Shown piece by piece: positions 35,306-44,625 of a stretch of DNA of 64,000 bases (positions are counted from its first letter, which is position 1; every line of letters begins with the position of its first letter). Under the pieces are notes generated by a model. That model made no database searches. It saw only the letters and a program-made list of their open reading frames with translations, and was not told the origin of the DNA. The stretch is from assembly GCA_016933965.1 (NCBI GenBank), contig JAFGTS010000055.1, positions 1-64,000 of the forward strand. Direction: 5' to 3'. Both the position numbers and the translations under genes were made by a program. This DNA is from Deltaproteobacteria bacterium (GTDB lineage: Bacteria; Desulfobacterota; Syntrophia; Syntrophales; UBA2210).

Positions 35306-36433
35306 CTACTTGGTCGAGAGGACAGGCTCCTCTTCAACATTCAGAAGGGCGTTCAGGTGCTGGGCGGCCGTGCTGAAGAACCGGCGGGGAAATGAGAGGG
35401 ATTCATGATAGCGGGACCAGAAGGTATGCTTGAAAAGCTGTGAAGCGGGAGTAATATTGTACACCGCGTCAACGGCCATGATGACCGCCGCGTTGGTCCA
35501 GGTGATCTTTTCTTCCGGCCAGATGACGCCGTCGGGAAACGTTACCCCGCACCAGTACGTGCCGTCATCGAACTTCTTATCGGCTATCCATTTCAGGAAC
35601 ATTTCCGCCAGCCCCGTATTACCCATTGCCACGAGCGTCAGGGCCAGTTCCGATGTCTCGGCCATGGTCACCCATGGTTCGTCGGACACGCACCGGACCC
35701 CCAGGTCTTCCACGACAAAGATGTCCCAGGATCTTTTGATGCGTTCCCGGGCATTCTTTCCCGTAACGGCGCCGCTCAGGATCGGATAGAACCAGTCCAT
35801 GGAAAATCGTTCTTTTTCCTTGTTAAAGGCTTCGGGGCGGTTTCTGATAGCCTCTCCCAGCAGCGCGAAGGCCTTCTGCCAGCCCGGCTCGTTCTTGCCG
35901 AGCAGATAGGCGATGGTCAGTGCGCATTTGAGGCTCATGTAAATGGAACTGGATCCCGTGAGGAGTGCCATCCTGTCTATTTCACCATCGGGGCTCTGGG
36001 CCCAGTAGACCTCACCGCCCGGCGCCTGGAGGCTCACCGTGAAGTCGATGGCGGCCTTCATCGCGGGCCACATGGTAGCAAGAAAGCGGGTGTCCCGTGT
36101 GACGAGGTAGTAATGAAAGAGGCCGACGGCGATGTAGGAAGACATGTTGCTTTCTTTCGTCATGTCCTCGGGTTCGCCGTTGCGGTAGGCGGAATACCAG
36201 CTTCCGTCCTCAAGCTGCGTGTCCGCCAGCCATTGAAAGGCATTGCGGGCCTCACGGTAAAACCCCCCGATGGTAAGCCCTATGGCGGACTCGACATGGT
36301 CCCAGGGATCGGTCTTCCCTCCCACGTGCCAGGGGATCTCTCCGGACTCTCTCTGCACATCGGTGATGGATGCGGCGAGAATGTCGATATCTATGGGAGC
36401 GGTATACTCACGCCGCGATACTTCAAGCTCCAT
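35306..36433 (-). CDS. Alpha/alpha-toroid (prenyltransferase- or glycosidase-like) protein
   Basis: 375 residues. The sequence consists of helical repeats with QLEDGSWYSAY, KKFDDGTYWCG and WVTMAETSELAL motifs, the QxxDGSW type seen in alpha/alpha-toroid proteins such as terpene cyclases, prenyltransferase-like proteins and six-hairpin glycosidases. No DxDD cyclase motif is seen. Its start overlaps the stop of the methyltransferase by 11 bases. It could be a polymer- or lipid-handling enzyme of this operon. Function unknown. Confidence 0.8.
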   Translation of the reverse strand: MELEVSRREYTAPIDIDILAASITDVQRESGEIPWHVGGKTDPWDHVESAIGLTIGGFYREARNAFQWLADTQLEDGSWYSAYRNGEPEDMTKESNMSSYIAVGLFHYYLVTRDTRFLATMWPAMKAAIDFTVSLQAPGGEVYWAQSPDGEIDRMALLTGSSSIYMSLKCALTIAYLLGKNEPGWQKAFALLGEAIRNRPEAFNKEKERFSMDWFYPILSGAVTGKNARERIKRSWDIFVVEDLGVRCVSDEPWVTMAETSELALTLVAMGNTGLAEMFLKWIADKKFDDGTYWCGVTFPDGVIWPEEKITWTNAAVIMAVDAVYNITPASQLFKHTFWSRYHESLSFPRRFFSTAAQHLNALLNVEEEPVLSTK

Positions 36434-37148
36434 ATTGATTCCCTTTCTTCAGATACAGCACGATGCTCTTCGCGATCAACGGATTCAAAACCCTGTCGAG
36501 CAGCCGGGTCAGGAACGGTTTTTCCATGATGTCCCAGACCAGAAAGCGATGGTACAGCTGAACGGCGGGCGAATCGTTGTTCTTGTGTCCCACGAAACAT
36601 TTGATCCACCAGTAGGGGCTGTGCAGGGCATGGGCGAACCCTCGCGATACACAGCGTGTTCCCGCTGATTCGAGGAGGTTAATAAGTTCCTTTTTCCGGT
36701 AGATCCGAACGTGCCCCCCCTTCTCGGTATGGTAATCCTCTGAAAGCGCCCAGCATATCCGTTCGGGAAAATACCGGGGAACGGTGACCACGAGGGATTT
36801 CCCCGGTTTCAGGACGCGTATGATCTCACGCACGGCTTTTTCGTGTTCCGGTATGTGTTCGAGCACCTCCGAGCAGATCACGATATCGAAAGACTCATCG
36901 GGGAAGGGGAGTTTCGTTATGTCGCTCTGCATGACGACCCAGGAACCGCCGCCGCTCTCTCCCTCGTGCTCCATTATATACAGCGTATCTTTCGCTTTGG
37001 CAATATCACCCTTGTTCAGGTCGATGCCGACCGCGTTGATGTTCCGGTATCGCAGGGCCTCACTCAAGTGGCGTCCCGTCCCGCATCCCGCGTCGAGAAC
37101 ATAATCGCCGGGCTTCAGGTTCAGTTTTGAGAAATCAACAGTGAGCAT
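36423..37148 (-). CDS. Class I SAM-dependent methyltransferase
   Basis: 241 residues. Motif I LDAGCGTGRHL, motif II acidic VGIDLNKG, and the FDIVICSEVLEHIPEHEKA segment define a Methyltransf_11-type enzyme. The ATG at 37148 (MLTVDFSKLNLKPGD) has GGGAGG upstream and overlaps the glycosyltransferase by 14 bases; the open frame further upstream only shadows that gene. Probably methylates the glycoside or lipid made in the operon. Confidence 0.92.
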   Translation of the reverse strand: MLTVDFSKLNLKPGDYVLDAGCGTGRHLSEALRYRNINAVGIDLNKGDIAKAKDTLYIMEHEGESGGGSWVVMQSDITKLPFPDESFDIVICSEVLEHIPEHEKAVREIIRVLKPGKSLVVTVPRYFPERICWALSEDYHTEKGGHVRIYRKKELINLLESAGTRCVSRGFAHALHSPYWWIKCFVGHKNNDSPAVQLYHRFLVWDIMEKPFLTRLLDRVLNPLIAKSIVLYLKKGNQYGA

Positions 37149-38430
37149 CCATAGCCTCCCTGTAGATCTCGGTGACCTGCTCGGCCGTGTTTCGCCAGGT
37201 AAAATGGCGCAGCACCCGGTCATATCCGGCCTTGCCCAGGTTTGCCCGCTTTTCAGGATTGTCGAGTAGGTCAATGATGGCCTTTTCCAGCGCCCGCGCG
37301 TCTCCGGGAGGAACCAGAACGCCGGCGTCACCGACCACCTCGGGGAGGGCCCCTCCCGTCGTGCTGATGACGGGAACACCGCAGGCCATGGCCTCACCTG
37401 CCGGCAGACCGAACCCTTCGTAGATGGATGGAATAACGGCCATGGTGGCTTCCCCGTAATACCGGGCGAAATCACGGTCATCGATGCGTCCCGTAAAGGT
37501 CACGCCTGAGCCGAGATGGAGCTGACGCACGAGCTTGTCGATGACGCCATCCTTTTTCGGTTGCCCGATCACGGTCAGTTTCACGTCCCTTTTCTTTCTG
37601 ATCGAAGCCAGCGCCTCCAGCAGGTAGCGGAGTCCCTTGAGGGGTGTGTCGGCGCTGTTCGTTACCATGAGCCGGTTTTCGAGACGCCTGACGGCCGGGT
37701 CGGGGTGAAAGACCTCCGTATTGATGCCGTTGGCCACGACCCTGAAGTTCTCCTTCGGTATCTTGAATGCCTTGCTGATGTCTTTTTTTGATGCCTCCGA
37801 GACGGTGATGATCCGGGAAATGCGTCTTGACGCCTGTCCCTGCATGGCAAGAAAGGAATACCAGCGCCACACCTTGACTTTCCGGTACCACTTGCGTTCC
37901 GATTCTATCTCCACGTCACGGTCGACGGTGATGGGGTGATGTATCGTGGCCACCAGGGGATGACCCAGGGACTGTATCCCCAGCAGGCCGTAAGCCAGGC
38001 ACTGGTTGTCATGGATAATGTCGTAAGAATGGCCGTTCCGGCGGAAGAACCGGTAGGCCCTCAGGCTGAAGGTCAGCGGTTCCGGAAAACCGCCGCTTGA
38101 CACGCTCAGCCACTCATACATGTTGATGGGAGAGGTCAGTTCTCTCAGGGTAGGGACCCTGAAAAGGTCATTTGGATTGTACAGATCAAGGCTCGGAAGC
38201 TTGTGGAGCTCTATGCCGTCGTCAAGATATGGATAGGGCGGACCTGATACGACATCCACCGTGTGACCGAGGTCTCTCAATGCCTTGCTCAGGCGCTTGA
38301 TATACACTCCCTGGCCGCCGCATGTCGGGTTGCCCCGGTAGGTCAACAGACATATGTTCAGTGGTCTTCCGGGGTCATTTCTCCTGTCGGTTTCGGGGGA
38401 TACTGAATTGACGTTCCACACTCGCTGCAT
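37135..38430 (-). CDS. GT4-family glycosyltransferase
   Basis: 431 residues. The N-terminal acceptor domain has the GGQGVYIKRLSKAL motif and the C-terminal donor domain has the EGFGLPAGEAMACGVPV segment (E-x7-E) at about residues 335-352, typical of retaining GT-B enzymes of family GT4. It transfers a sugar from a nucleotide donor to an unknown acceptor on the cytoplasmic side. First gene of a tightly packed five-gene operon; GGGG precedes the ATG. Confidence 0.95.
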   Translation of the reverse strand: MQRVWNVNSVSPETDRRNDPGRPLNICLLTYRGNPTCGGQGVYIKRLSKALRDLGHTVDVVSGPPYPYLDDGIELHKLPSLDLYNPNDLFRVPTLRELTSPINMYEWLSVSSGGFPEPLTFSLRAYRFFRRNGHSYDIIHDNQCLAYGLLGIQSLGHPLVATIHHPITVDRDVEIESERKWYRKVKVWRWYSFLAMQGQASRRISRIITVSEASKKDISKAFKIPKENFRVVANGINTEVFHPDPAVRRLENRLMVTNSADTPLKGLRYLLEALASIRKKRDVKLTVIGQPKKDGVIDKLVRQLHLGSGVTFTGRIDDRDFARYYGEATMAVIPSIYEGFGLPAGEAMACGVPVISTTGGALPEVVGDAGVLVPPGDARALEKAIIDLLDNPEKRANLGKAGYDRVLRHFTWRNTAEQVTEIYREAMDAHC

Positions 38431-38649
38431 GTCCCCTTTCTCGCATTACCTTTTTGTGAAGAATAAATGGTGAGCCTGAACGATAACTTCATCGTTTAAA
38501 CGTATGGCCTATATCAATATTACGATTATAAATCAATGAAAATCAGGTGTTCGATTTGTAAATTACAGAATTACAGGAGCGATGCACCTCTGTGACATGT
38601 GACGATGGTTGTGAACGCTGCACGGACCGTTTCAACTGTCGTCAACTCC

Positions 38650-38679
38650 TTGACAAACGGTGCGCCCTGCATTTACAAT
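38650..38679 (+). promoter_or_regulatory. Sigma-70 promoter of the sigma-54 activator gene with embedded half-site
   Basis: TTGACA (38650-38655) and TACAAT (38674-38679) with an 18-base spacer. The spacer contains CGGTGCGCC (38658-38666), identical to the left arm of the palindrome at 45733-45750 upstream of the sigma-54-type promoter. This suggests autoregulation by the encoded activator. The rest of the 351-base divergent spacer (38431-38781) shows nothing else I can name. Confidence 0.75.
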
Positions 38680-38781
38680 GCGCCATCCCACCCAAGCAAT
38701 AGAACATAAGCGGCATCGTTTCCCGATGTATGCCGCTCAAGGGTCGGTGTACATCGTCGGGACCGGAAAGGGAGGCGCCAT

Positions 38782-40425
38782 ATGGCTGTATCGGCTTTTG
38801 ACGGTATGCAGGATCTCAAGAACATGTTTCGCCGGCAGATTGATTATTCCTGGAAGAAGAGCATCACCGGCGGTATCGACCAGAGTATAAAAAAGGCACC
38901 CGTAAGATTCAGCGAAGACTATATCAACGAACGGTCCGAACGGATACGGTGGCTTATCGATACCGCCGTGCCCGTCATGGAGAAGTTCCATCTCTTTTTC
39001 GATCTTTCGCACTCTGCAGTGGCCCTTGCCGACGAGAATGCCGTCGTCATTGCCGGCACGGGAAACGGGAAATGGGGAGAGAGTGTGTTGCGCTGCGGTT
39101 TTGATATCGGGACCAGTTGCAGTGAGGAATATATCGGAACCAACGCGATCGGGACCTGTCTTGCCACCGGTAAGTCTATCTGTGTCATCGGAAAGGAAAA
39201 TTATGTGAAACAGTGGCAGGATTCCGCCAATGCGGCGACGGTGATTCGAGACCCCTTCACGGGGAACATTATCGGTGCCCTGTGCCTGACCTGCTTTGTG
39301 AAATACTTCCACGTTCTTTCGCTGGGGATTGTTCAGGCCATCGCCGATGTGATCGAGGAAAAACTGAGAAATAATGCTGTACCCGCACGGAGAAAAGACC
39401 GGCCGTCAAGAGCTTCAATAGCCTCCGTGTCCCGCGCTGTGGGAAGAATGTCCACGGGAGTATTCATGCTTGAAAACAGAGAAACATCGTCATATGCGCG
39501 TACAGGTGCCGATTTTGTGTTCGGTTCTTCCAGTATTGGTATTCTTCTGAACAAGGCAAAAAAAGCGGCTCAGTATGATTCTACGAAACTTATTGTGGGT
39601 GAAAGCGGCGTGGGAAAAGAGGTCCTGGCGCGCTTCATACACGAGCACAGTCCGCGGAGGTCCAATCCATTCGTGGCGATCAACTGCGCGGCCATCCCAC
39701 CCAATCTTCTGGCGAGCGAACTGTTCGGATACGAAACGGGTGCCTTCACAGGAGCAAAGCGGGGAGGAAATCCGGGCCGTTTTGAGCAGGCATCGGGCGG
39801 GACCGTGTATCTCGATGAAATCAGCGAAATGAGCATGGACCTCCAGGCCTGCCTGTTGCGGGTCATTGAGGAGAAAACGATAACTCCTCTCGGCGGTGGC
39901 AGGCCGCACCCGGTGGACGTTCAGATAATCGCCTCATCGAACCGTGACCTTATGGACATGATGGATGGAAAACAGTTCAGAAGCGATCTGTACCATCGCC
40001 TGAACGTGATATCCTTTCACATACCGTCCCTGAGGGAGCGCAGGGAGGATATCCCCCGGCTGGTGGAGTATTTCCTTGAAAAAATGCGCGACAAACACGG
40101 TGGCGACGTAAAGAAAATATCGGACCGCGCCGTGGAGGCGCTCCTCGACTATCACTGGCCCGGTAACGTACGGGAACTGGAAAATACCATAGAAAGGGCC
40201 TGTATCTTTTCGGAGGGACCGGTGATAGACGTGACGGACCTGAAAGAAGAAATAGGAAACGGCTGTCACGGGCAATCAGGGGGATACGGGGAATTACACC
40301 GCATCCTGTCCGTGCTCAGAAAGCACCGGGGAAACCTGTCCCGTACGGCCTGTTCGCTGGGAATAGCCCGTTCGACCCTGTACAGGAAAATGGCGCGGTA
40401 TAATATTTCACGAGCTTCAATATAA
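38782..40425 (+). CDS. Sigma-54-dependent transcriptional activator (AcoR/DhaR-like)
   Basis: 547 residues. About 60-205 form a GAF-like sensor domain (GTSCSEEYIGTNAIGTCLATG, as in AcoR/DhaR). About 245-480 are the AAA+ domain with Walker A GESGVGKE near 272, the sigma-54-contacting GAFTGA loop near 322 and Walker B VYLDEI near 342. About 505-545 are a Fis-type helix-turn-helix. It would bind an upstream palindrome and open a -24/-12 promoter in response to a small ligand. A matching promoter and palindrome lie upstream of the convergent operon at 45657-45750. Confidence 0.95.
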   Translation: MAVSAFDGMQDLKNMFRRQIDYSWKKSITGGIDQSIKKAPVRFSEDYINERSERIRWLIDTAVPVMEKFHLFFDLSHSAVALADENAVVIAGTGNGKWGESVLRCGFDIGTSCSEEYIGTNAIGTCLATGKSICVIGKENYVKQWQDSANAATVIRDPFTGNIIGALCLTCFVKYFHVLSLGIVQAIADVIEEKLRNNAVPARRKDRPSRASIASVSRAVGRMSTGVFMLENRETSSYARTGADFVFGSSSIGILLNKAKKAAQYDSTKLIVGESGVGKEVLARFIHEHSPRRSNPFVAINCAAIPPNLLASELFGYETGAFTGAKRGGNPGRFEQASGGTVYLDEISEMSMDLQACLLRVIEEKTITPLGGGRPHPVDVQIIASSNRDLMDMMDGKQFRSDLYHRLNVISFHIPSLRERREDIPRLVEYFLEKMRDKHGGDVKKISDRAVEALLDYHWPGNVRELENTIERACIFSEGPVIDVTDLKEEIGNGCHGQSGGYGELHRILSVLRKHRGNLSRTACSLGIARSTLYRKMARYNISRASI

Positions 40426-40472
40426 GGCGACTTCGTTCAAAGTCCATATCTGGAGCTTTTGACGAAGCCGCC
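40426..40472. terminator. Bidirectional hairpin between convergent genes
   Basis: GGCGACTTCGTTCAAA (40426-40441) and TTTGACGAAGCCGCC (40458-40472) pair with one mismatch and one bulge. The stem starts just after the activator's stop codon and may terminate both strands or be a REP-like element; T-runs are short. Confidence 0.55.
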
Positions 40473-40501
40473 ATATATCCCTTACCTTTATTAGGTATTC
40501 T

Positions 40502-40888
40502 TCACTCCTGCCCCGATTCCTCCAGGGCCCGCCGGTACCCCGAATACTCGGGATTGTCGATGGATACCTGCCCCGTAGTGGTTTCGTAAAGATGGTGGAA
40601 CAATACGCCGTCGCGATAGTCCATGCTCTTGTCCCGAAGACGGCGGCAGAGTTCCTCATTCAGTTCCGCAATACTACCGTCGGTCCCGAGCAATGTACGG
40701 AGCCGTTCATGTTCCTGAGAGGAGAGCAGCGGCCCCAGTTGGAGTTCCCTCCGCACCAGTGCCAGGACGTTGACGGCAACGCGGGTATGAAAGGCCCGGT
40801 GTGAATCGAGGACTTTGATGATCCGTTTTTCAAGAAACTCCTGGACGGCCTCAAGAAGTTCATCTGTAGTCGGTCGTGGTGATGCCAT
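40502..40888 (-). CDS. DUF6285-type small protein
   Basis: 128 residues. The pattern LLEAVQEFLEKRI, FHTRVAVNVLALVRREL, LNEELCRRLRDK and the DNPEYSGYRRAL end match my memory of the DUF6285 family, which is regularly encoded beside APH-type phosphotransferases and acyl-CoA genes. Function unknown; mainly helical and cytoplasmic. It lies one base after the phosphotransferase gene, last in the operon. Confidence 0.8.
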   Translation of the reverse strand: MASPRPTTDELLEAVQEFLEKRIIKVLDSHRAFHTRVAVNVLALVRRELQLGPLLSSQEHERLRTLLGTDGSIAELNEELCRRLRDKSMDYRDGVLFHHLYETTTGQVSIDNPEYSGYRRALEESGQE

Positions 40889-40889
40889 G

Positions 40890-41882
40890 TCATTCCCTCT
40901 CTTTCAGCAGGCGCAGCAGGTCGATTTCCGTTTCCGAAGTTCGCCGTCCGATGGCGGCCAGTTCGACGGAGCGTTTCATTCCAAGAAGATGGGTGAATCC
41001 CTGCATGATACAGGCGATGCCCCATTTCAACGTGCCGTATACTTCCCAGAAATGAACCGCCTCTGGATCGACGGGTACGCCCCCCGCTTCTTCGTATCCT
41101 GAGAAGAGGTCTTCCCGGGTGCCGAAACCCCCGACGGGCAGGTCGATATTGCCGAAGCGCCATGAGTTGACACAGATCCAGCCGAGGTCCTCCATGGGGT
41201 CGCCGAGATGGGCGAGTTCCCAATCGAGGACGGCTTGAATGCCGTCGGGACCGACGATGAAATTTCCGTTCCTGAAATCGCCGTGGACCAGACGCAGTTC
41301 CCCCTGATTCGGGAGGTGGTCCTGGAGCCAGCGCAGGGTAAATTCAAAGACAGGGTGTTTCTCACCAAAGATGTCTAAAAAGGTATACAACTCCTTCACC
41401 GCCGCTTCCGTCGTTTGTTTCTTGAGGGGCGGAAGAAGGCCGGTATCGACGGCATGTATGCCGGCAAGAATCGTTCCACACTGCCGGGCCATGATGTCCC
41501 GTGCCCGGGCGTACTCGTCGTCGCGCAGTATCTTCCGTGCGATGGTCTCACCCGGTACGCACTGCATGGCGTACCCGGGACCGATCTCGTCATCATCGTT
41601 GAGGATGAAACGAATGGAGGGGACGGGTACCCCGCCTTGTTCGGCCGCCCTGAGGACCTGTGCCTCCGTGAGACGGTCGAGGCGGTAGCCGTCTTTCTTC
41701 CCTCCCGGCGGCGACAGCCTGAGTATGAGCTCATGGCGGGTATCCCCGCAAAGAGCAACAAAAGACCACATCTCCGATGATGCGCCGCCGGAGAGCGGCC
41801 GGAGGCCTTCAATGACCGCCGTTTCTCCCAGATGTTGCGAAGCCGCGCCGGAGAGTATGCGGGCAAGTTCTTCCTGTTTCAT
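40890..41882 (-). CDS. APH-family phosphotransferase (ACAD10/11 N-domain-like)
   Basis: 330 residues with the aminoglycoside-phosphotransferase/choline-kinase fold. The catalytic loop LVHGDFRNGNFIVG (HxDxxxxN-type) and the metal-binding LDWELAHLGDPMEDL are intact. Homologues fused to human ACAD10/11 phosphorylate 4-hydroxyacyl-CoAs, so a hydroxyacyl-CoA kinase role fits this operon with its acyl-CoA ligase. That is inference from family and context. Confidence 0.88.
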   Translation of the reverse strand: MKQEELARILSGAASQHLGETAVIEGLRPLSGGASSEMWSFVALCGDTRHELILRLSPPGGKKDGYRLDRLTEAQVLRAAEQGGVPVPSIRFILNDDDEIGPGYAMQCVPGETIARKILRDDEYARARDIMARQCGTILAGIHAVDTGLLPPLKKQTTEAAVKELYTFLDIFGEKHPVFEFTLRWLQDHLPNQGELRLVHGDFRNGNFIVGPDGIQAVLDWELAHLGDPMEDLGWICVNSWRFGNIDLPVGGFGTREDLFSGYEEAGGVPVDPEAVHFWEVYGTLKWGIACIMQGFTHLLGMKRSVELAAIGRRTSETEIDLLRLLKERE

Positions 41883-41885
41883 GAT

Positions 41886-42920
41886 CTATTCCCATTCCTT
41901 TCCCGCCGGTTCGCCGTTGATGATCTGATCGAGATATTCCGACATGCCGTATCCGACCATGTCCTGATACCGGTATTCGGTCATTCCCTCGGTGATACGC
42001 GTCTCGAGCATTTCACCGGCCTTGTTCTTTCTCCGGTTGCGAAGCGGAATGAGCGACAGCACCTTTCCGTCGATGATGTATTCCCCGTCATCGGTATTGG
42101 CCTTCAACCGCAGGCCGGTCTGATAATAGTTCTTGTCCCAGTTCGTTTCCAGTTTTACTTCCTTGAAGGGAGCATACCGGTCCTTGTCAAGCATGATCCC
42201 CATCATCTGGTGATTTCCGTCCTTTTTCCCCATGATCATGAACATGAAACCCAGGTCGGGGCCGAAGTTCATAGGCAGCCACCGGTACCAGTGGATGTTC
42301 TGCCAGTACCGGGGACCCCATGAGTGGTCCCGCAGGCCGAAGCCGTCTATGTTCCACTCCCGGTCCTGGACGCGGATGGTACCGGTACCGCTCAGGTGTT
42401 GCTCGTAGTGTGCTTTGGCAAAGGCTTCCTCCGGGCGTTCCACAAAAGCAGTCCCGTCCTTATTGACCATCTCGCCGCCGAAAACCGGCCCGAGCCCCTG
42501 AAAATCAAGTGCGACCGAGCAGTCGACAATGGGATTTTCCGTAAAGGCCTTCGCCGGGTTTGCCAGGTCATGAGGGTTTTTCATAAGACAGACCTGGCCG
42601 TTATAAGTGACCCGCAGGCGCTTCAGCGGTTCCACGATTTCGAATTTCAAGCCCGCCGCATCAAGGGCGTCATTCGATGAAATTTCGGGGCGGCTGAAGA
42701 TAAACCCGACACTTCCGTCGGGAAGATACAGACAGCAGGACACCTCGGCCTTTCCCTCATTCGGGCGGTTGCCCACGCGAAACCAGCCGCCCATGACCTG
42801 CTTGAAGTCGAATATGTTGATATACATGCTCTCGTTGAAATTCTTCGCATCATCGACGGGGTGATTGTATTCATCTTCCGGCGCAATCCTGAATGACATG
42901 GTATCGAGCATATTTTTCAT
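41886..42920 (-). CDS. Lipocalin-like (AttH/CrtC-type) protein of unknown function
   Basis: 344 residues without a signal peptide. The protein looks all-beta, with GFGLRDHSWGPRYW and MGGWFRVGNRPNEGKAEV motifs reminiscent of the paired lipocalin domains of AttH/hydroxyneurosporene-synthase-like proteins; current databases may list it as a DUF. Members occur with steroid and acyl-CoA genes and probably bind or hydrate a hydrophobic ligand. Its start overlaps the ligase stop by four bases (ATGA). Confidence 0.65.
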   Translation of the reverse strand: MKNMLDTMSFRIAPEDEYNHPVDDAKNFNESMYINIFDFKQVMGGWFRVGNRPNEGKAEVSCCLYLPDGSVGFIFSRPEISSNDALDAAGLKFEIVEPLKRLRVTYNGQVCLMKNPHDLANPAKAFTENPIVDCSVALDFQGLGPVFGGEMVNKDGTAFVERPEEAFAKAHYEQHLSGTGTIRVQDREWNIDGFGLRDHSWGPRYWQNIHWYRWLPMNFGPDLGFMFMIMGKKDGNHQMMGIMLDKDRYAPFKEVKLETNWDKNYYQTGLRLKANTDDGEYIIDGKVLSLIPLRNRRKNKAGEMLETRITEGMTEYRYQDMVGYGMSEYLDQIINGEPAGKEWE

Positions 42921-44572
42921 GAAATATCTGCCTCCCTTTCTTTCATATATTCGTCCCGTAACATAAATCGCATGACCTTACCAAGTTCAAATCGCCGCGG
43001 GAGCTGATCGATGTACCAGATCGCCGACGGTGCCTTGTAGCTTGCCAGTTGTTCCTTGCAGAACCCGATGAGTTCTTCCTCAGGGGCCGTTTCAGCCGTT
43101 TCCCCCGGTGCCAGGACGACGGCCGCAATCACGCGGGATCCCCACGCGGGGTCGGGAACACCGAAGACGGCTGATTCCGTAACTTTGGGATGCTGGTTGA
43201 TCCTGCGTTCGACTTCAACGGGGAATATGTTCTCCCCGCCGCGGTTGATCATGTCCTTCGCTCGGTCGGCGAAGTACACATATCCGTCTTCGTCCATCCA
43301 TCCGGCATCACCGGTATGGAACCAGCCGTTTTTGTCAAAGGCCTTTGCTGTTGCCTCGGGATTCCGCCAGTAGCCGGGGGTTACTTTCTCGCCTCGTGAA
43401 ACGATCTCTCCCACCTCGCCGGTAGCCACTTCTTTGCCGAAAGGATCTAAAATTGTACTCTCGATCCCATAACGGAGGGGACGGCCTATGCCCTTCAACC
43501 GGGCGATCTTTTTCTTGACTTCTTCGTCGGAACCCGTCAGATCGTGGTCTTCGGGGAGCTTGGCTATATTGATGCACAGCTCCGTCGAACCAAAGGCATC
43601 CATATATTTGATACCCGGGGGAAATTTTTTCAGGATATCTAGGAGAAGGTCAGGAGCCATCGGCATCGCGCCATAGAAGACAAAGCGCAGGTTGCTGAGG
43701 TCGTACTTCCCAAAGGAGGGATCGTGGATGATGAAAAAGAACATGATCGGTACCAGGTAACACATGCTGACCCGCTCACGTTCCACGGTCTGCATGAACG
43801 CTTCCGGCACAAAATCCGTTGAGACAACGATGGTGTAGCCGTATTTCATGCCCACATAGAGTATTCCGATACCTGCAATATGATACACGGGAATAATCAT
43901 CATGACAACGTGATAGCCCAGATCGGGAGGTACCGTGTCATCGATGAGGTCTCCCAGTTCACCGTAAATATTCGTCATGAGCTGCCGGTGGGTGGCGATA
44001 GAACCTTTGGGAAGGCCCGTAGTTCCACTAGTGAAGCATATTGCCACAATATCGTCCAGGATCAAATCCGGCATTTCAGGTTCATCTCCCGTCTCCCGGG
44101 AGAGCGTTGTTTCATAATCGACCGCCCATTCGGGGCAGTCGCCATCACCGGTACACAGATAGTTTGTTACTCCCAGTTGATAGGAAAGAGTGGGCTCGAA
44201 AATTGGTATATACCGTTTTTCCAGTATCAGCGTTTTTGCCCCTGATTCATTCAGGATGAAAAGCGCCTCGGGACTTTTCAAACGGAAGTTCATGGGGACA
44301 CATATTGCGCCGAGTTTCAGGATCGCCAGGTACTGCTCCAGGTATTGCCAGCAGTTGTTCTGGAATATGGCGACGCGATCTCCCTTGCCCACCCCCAGAC
44401 CTGCGAGATAATGTACCAACTGGTTTGCCCGCTTGTTAACCTCCCCAAAAGTCTTTTTGACGCTTCCGTTGTCGGTAACGACGGCCGTTCTGTCGGGATA
44501 ATTATTAATGGTTTCAGTAATGTATTCGAGCAGATTGTTTTTCTCAAATGTTATCGGTACATACTCTGACAT
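42917..44572 (-). CDS. AMP-forming acyl-CoA ligase
   Basis: 551 residues of the ANL superfamily: CFTSGTTGLPKGSIATH, the DAFGSTELC adenylate motif, GWFHTGDAGWMDEDG, the hinge DRAKDMINRGGENIFP and the C-terminal Lys in FELGKVMRF. It activates a carboxylic acid as its CoA thioester. AAAGGAGGAAG precedes the ATG. It is the second gene of the operon read from the sigma-54-type promoter; its substrate may be the ring-opened product of the phosphotriesterase-like lactonase. Confidence 0.94.
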   Translation of the reverse strand: MSEYVPITFEKNNLLEYITETINNYPDRTAVVTDNGSVKKTFGEVNKRANQLVHYLAGLGVGKGDRVAIFQNNCWQYLEQYLAILKLGAICVPMNFRLKSPEALFILNESGAKTLILEKRYIPIFEPTLSYQLGVTNYLCTGDGDCPEWAVDYETTLSRETGDEPEMPDLILDDIVAICFTSGTTGLPKGSIATHRQLMTNIYGELGDLIDDTVPPDLGYHVVMMIIPVYHIAGIGILYVGMKYGYTIVVSTDFVPEAFMQTVERERVSMCYLVPIMFFFIIHDPSFGKYDLSNLRFVFYGAMPMAPDLLLDILKKFPPGIKYMDAFGSTELCINIAKLPEDHDLTGSDEEVKKKIARLKGIGRPLRYGIESTILDPFGKEVATGEVGEIVSRGEKVTPGYWRNPEATAKAFDKNGWFHTGDAGWMDEDGYVYFADRAKDMINRGGENIFPVEVERRINQHPKVTESAVFGVPDPAWGSRVIAAVVLAPGETAETAPEEELIGFCKEQLASYKAPSAIWYIDQLPRRFELGKVMRFMLRDEYMKEREADIS

Positions 44573-44625
44573 GTTGCTTCCTCCTTTGAATGGTATTTTG
44601 TGTCGGTATCGTTTGACGTACCGCG

